Shown: piece by piece, positions 24,021-24,232 of the stretch
Layout of the letters: each line of letters begins with the position of its first letter
Numbering within the stretch: the stretch's first letter is position 1
From: Nitrospirota bacterium
GTDB lineage: Bacteria > Nitrospirota_A > Leptospirillia > Leptospirillales > Leptospirillaceae
Length of the DNA stretch: 24,232 bases
Assembly (NCBI GenBank): GCA_021838765.1
Contig: JAKCCY010000035.1
Coordinates: 1 to 24,232 of the forward strand
Direction of reading: 5' to 3'
Notes under the pieces: model-generated
The model's input: the letters and a program-made list of their open reading frames with translations, nothing else
Told to the model about the DNA's origin: nothing
Databases searched by the model: none
Translations under genes and position numbers: made by a program

Positions 24021-24232
24021 AGGAAAGAGGAGAGATGGAAGACTGAAAAACAGGCCGGGACTTGAATCCTGAACACGTCCTTATCATAAGGAAGAACCCA
24101 TACAAGGTATCTCCATGGAAAACGTCCGGTCCGGGTTGGGAAGTTCTGGCAAAATCATGCGATAGAATGACTTATGCTGTCAAGTTTCCAGTGTTGTTCT
24201 GTATCGTAAAATCTTTTGTTTCCGGTCATTCT

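Larger units (their letters stand above)
23857..24232. other. Intergenic region up to the right edge
   Basis: No gene is supported in either strand. It holds a 16-base palindrome at 23885-23900 and a terminator-like hairpin at 24001-24020. The rest, 24022-24232, shows no recognisable coding or RNA feature. Confidence 0.5.

Overview
The window reads as a chromosomal segment of a Gram-negative bacterium with moderate GC. There is an RND pump with adaptors and a TolC-type channel, a lipobox lipoprotein, GTG and TTG starts, and strong AAGGAG Shine-Dalgarno sites. The GH57-based glycogen genes next to RND efflux genes suggest a Nitrospirota organism, perhaps an acidophile such as Leptospirillum. 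That assignment is inference from gene content and style only; no rRNA or other phylogenetic marker is present.

Left part (1-9850, all on the minus strand): a storage-polysaccharide operon. In transcription order it holds a small two-helix membrane protein, glgC (ADP-glucose pyrophosphorylase), a GH57 amylopullulanase-like enzyme, a GH57 4-alpha-glucanotransferase with a C-terminal beta-sandwich region, a GalT-family nucleotidyltransferase, a class II aldolase with an N-terminal extension, and a GH57/DUF1957 branching enzyme cut by the left edge. Several junctions overlap by a few bases (GTGA, TGATG, ATGA), which indicates translational coupling. GlgC makes ADP-glucose, the branching enzyme would branch the glucan, the two other GH57 enzymes would trim or remodel it, and the GalT-like and aldolase proteins may link sugar phosphates to nucleotide sugars and glycolysis. 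No glycogen synthase or phosphorylase is visible; they may lie beyond the left edge.

Middle part (9837-20680): a Rieske-type ferredoxin gene ends at an intrinsic terminator. After a 636-base intergenic region, an RND efflux module runs rightward: adaptor 1 and the inner-membrane pump, then a convergent ygfZ-like gene on the minus strand, then an NtrC-type regulator, adaptor 2 and a TolC-like outer-membrane protein. The two halves complement each other (adaptor plus pump, then regulator plus adaptor plus channel), so they probably form one envelope-spanning exporter. The regulator has an intact receiver domain and helix-turn-helix, but its Walker A lysine and its sigma54-contacting GAFTGA loop are altered.

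Right part (20681-24232): an accessory, partly decayed region. It has an AbrB-type antitoxin with a PIN-domain toxin, an N-terminal remnant of thioredoxin reductase broken by two frameshifts, and a beta-propeller lipoprotein gene split by a one-base frameshift. The rest is non-coding sequence with a 16-base perfect palindrome and a terminator-like hairpin.

No tRNA, rRNA, insertion sequence, CRISPR array or phage gene was seen.
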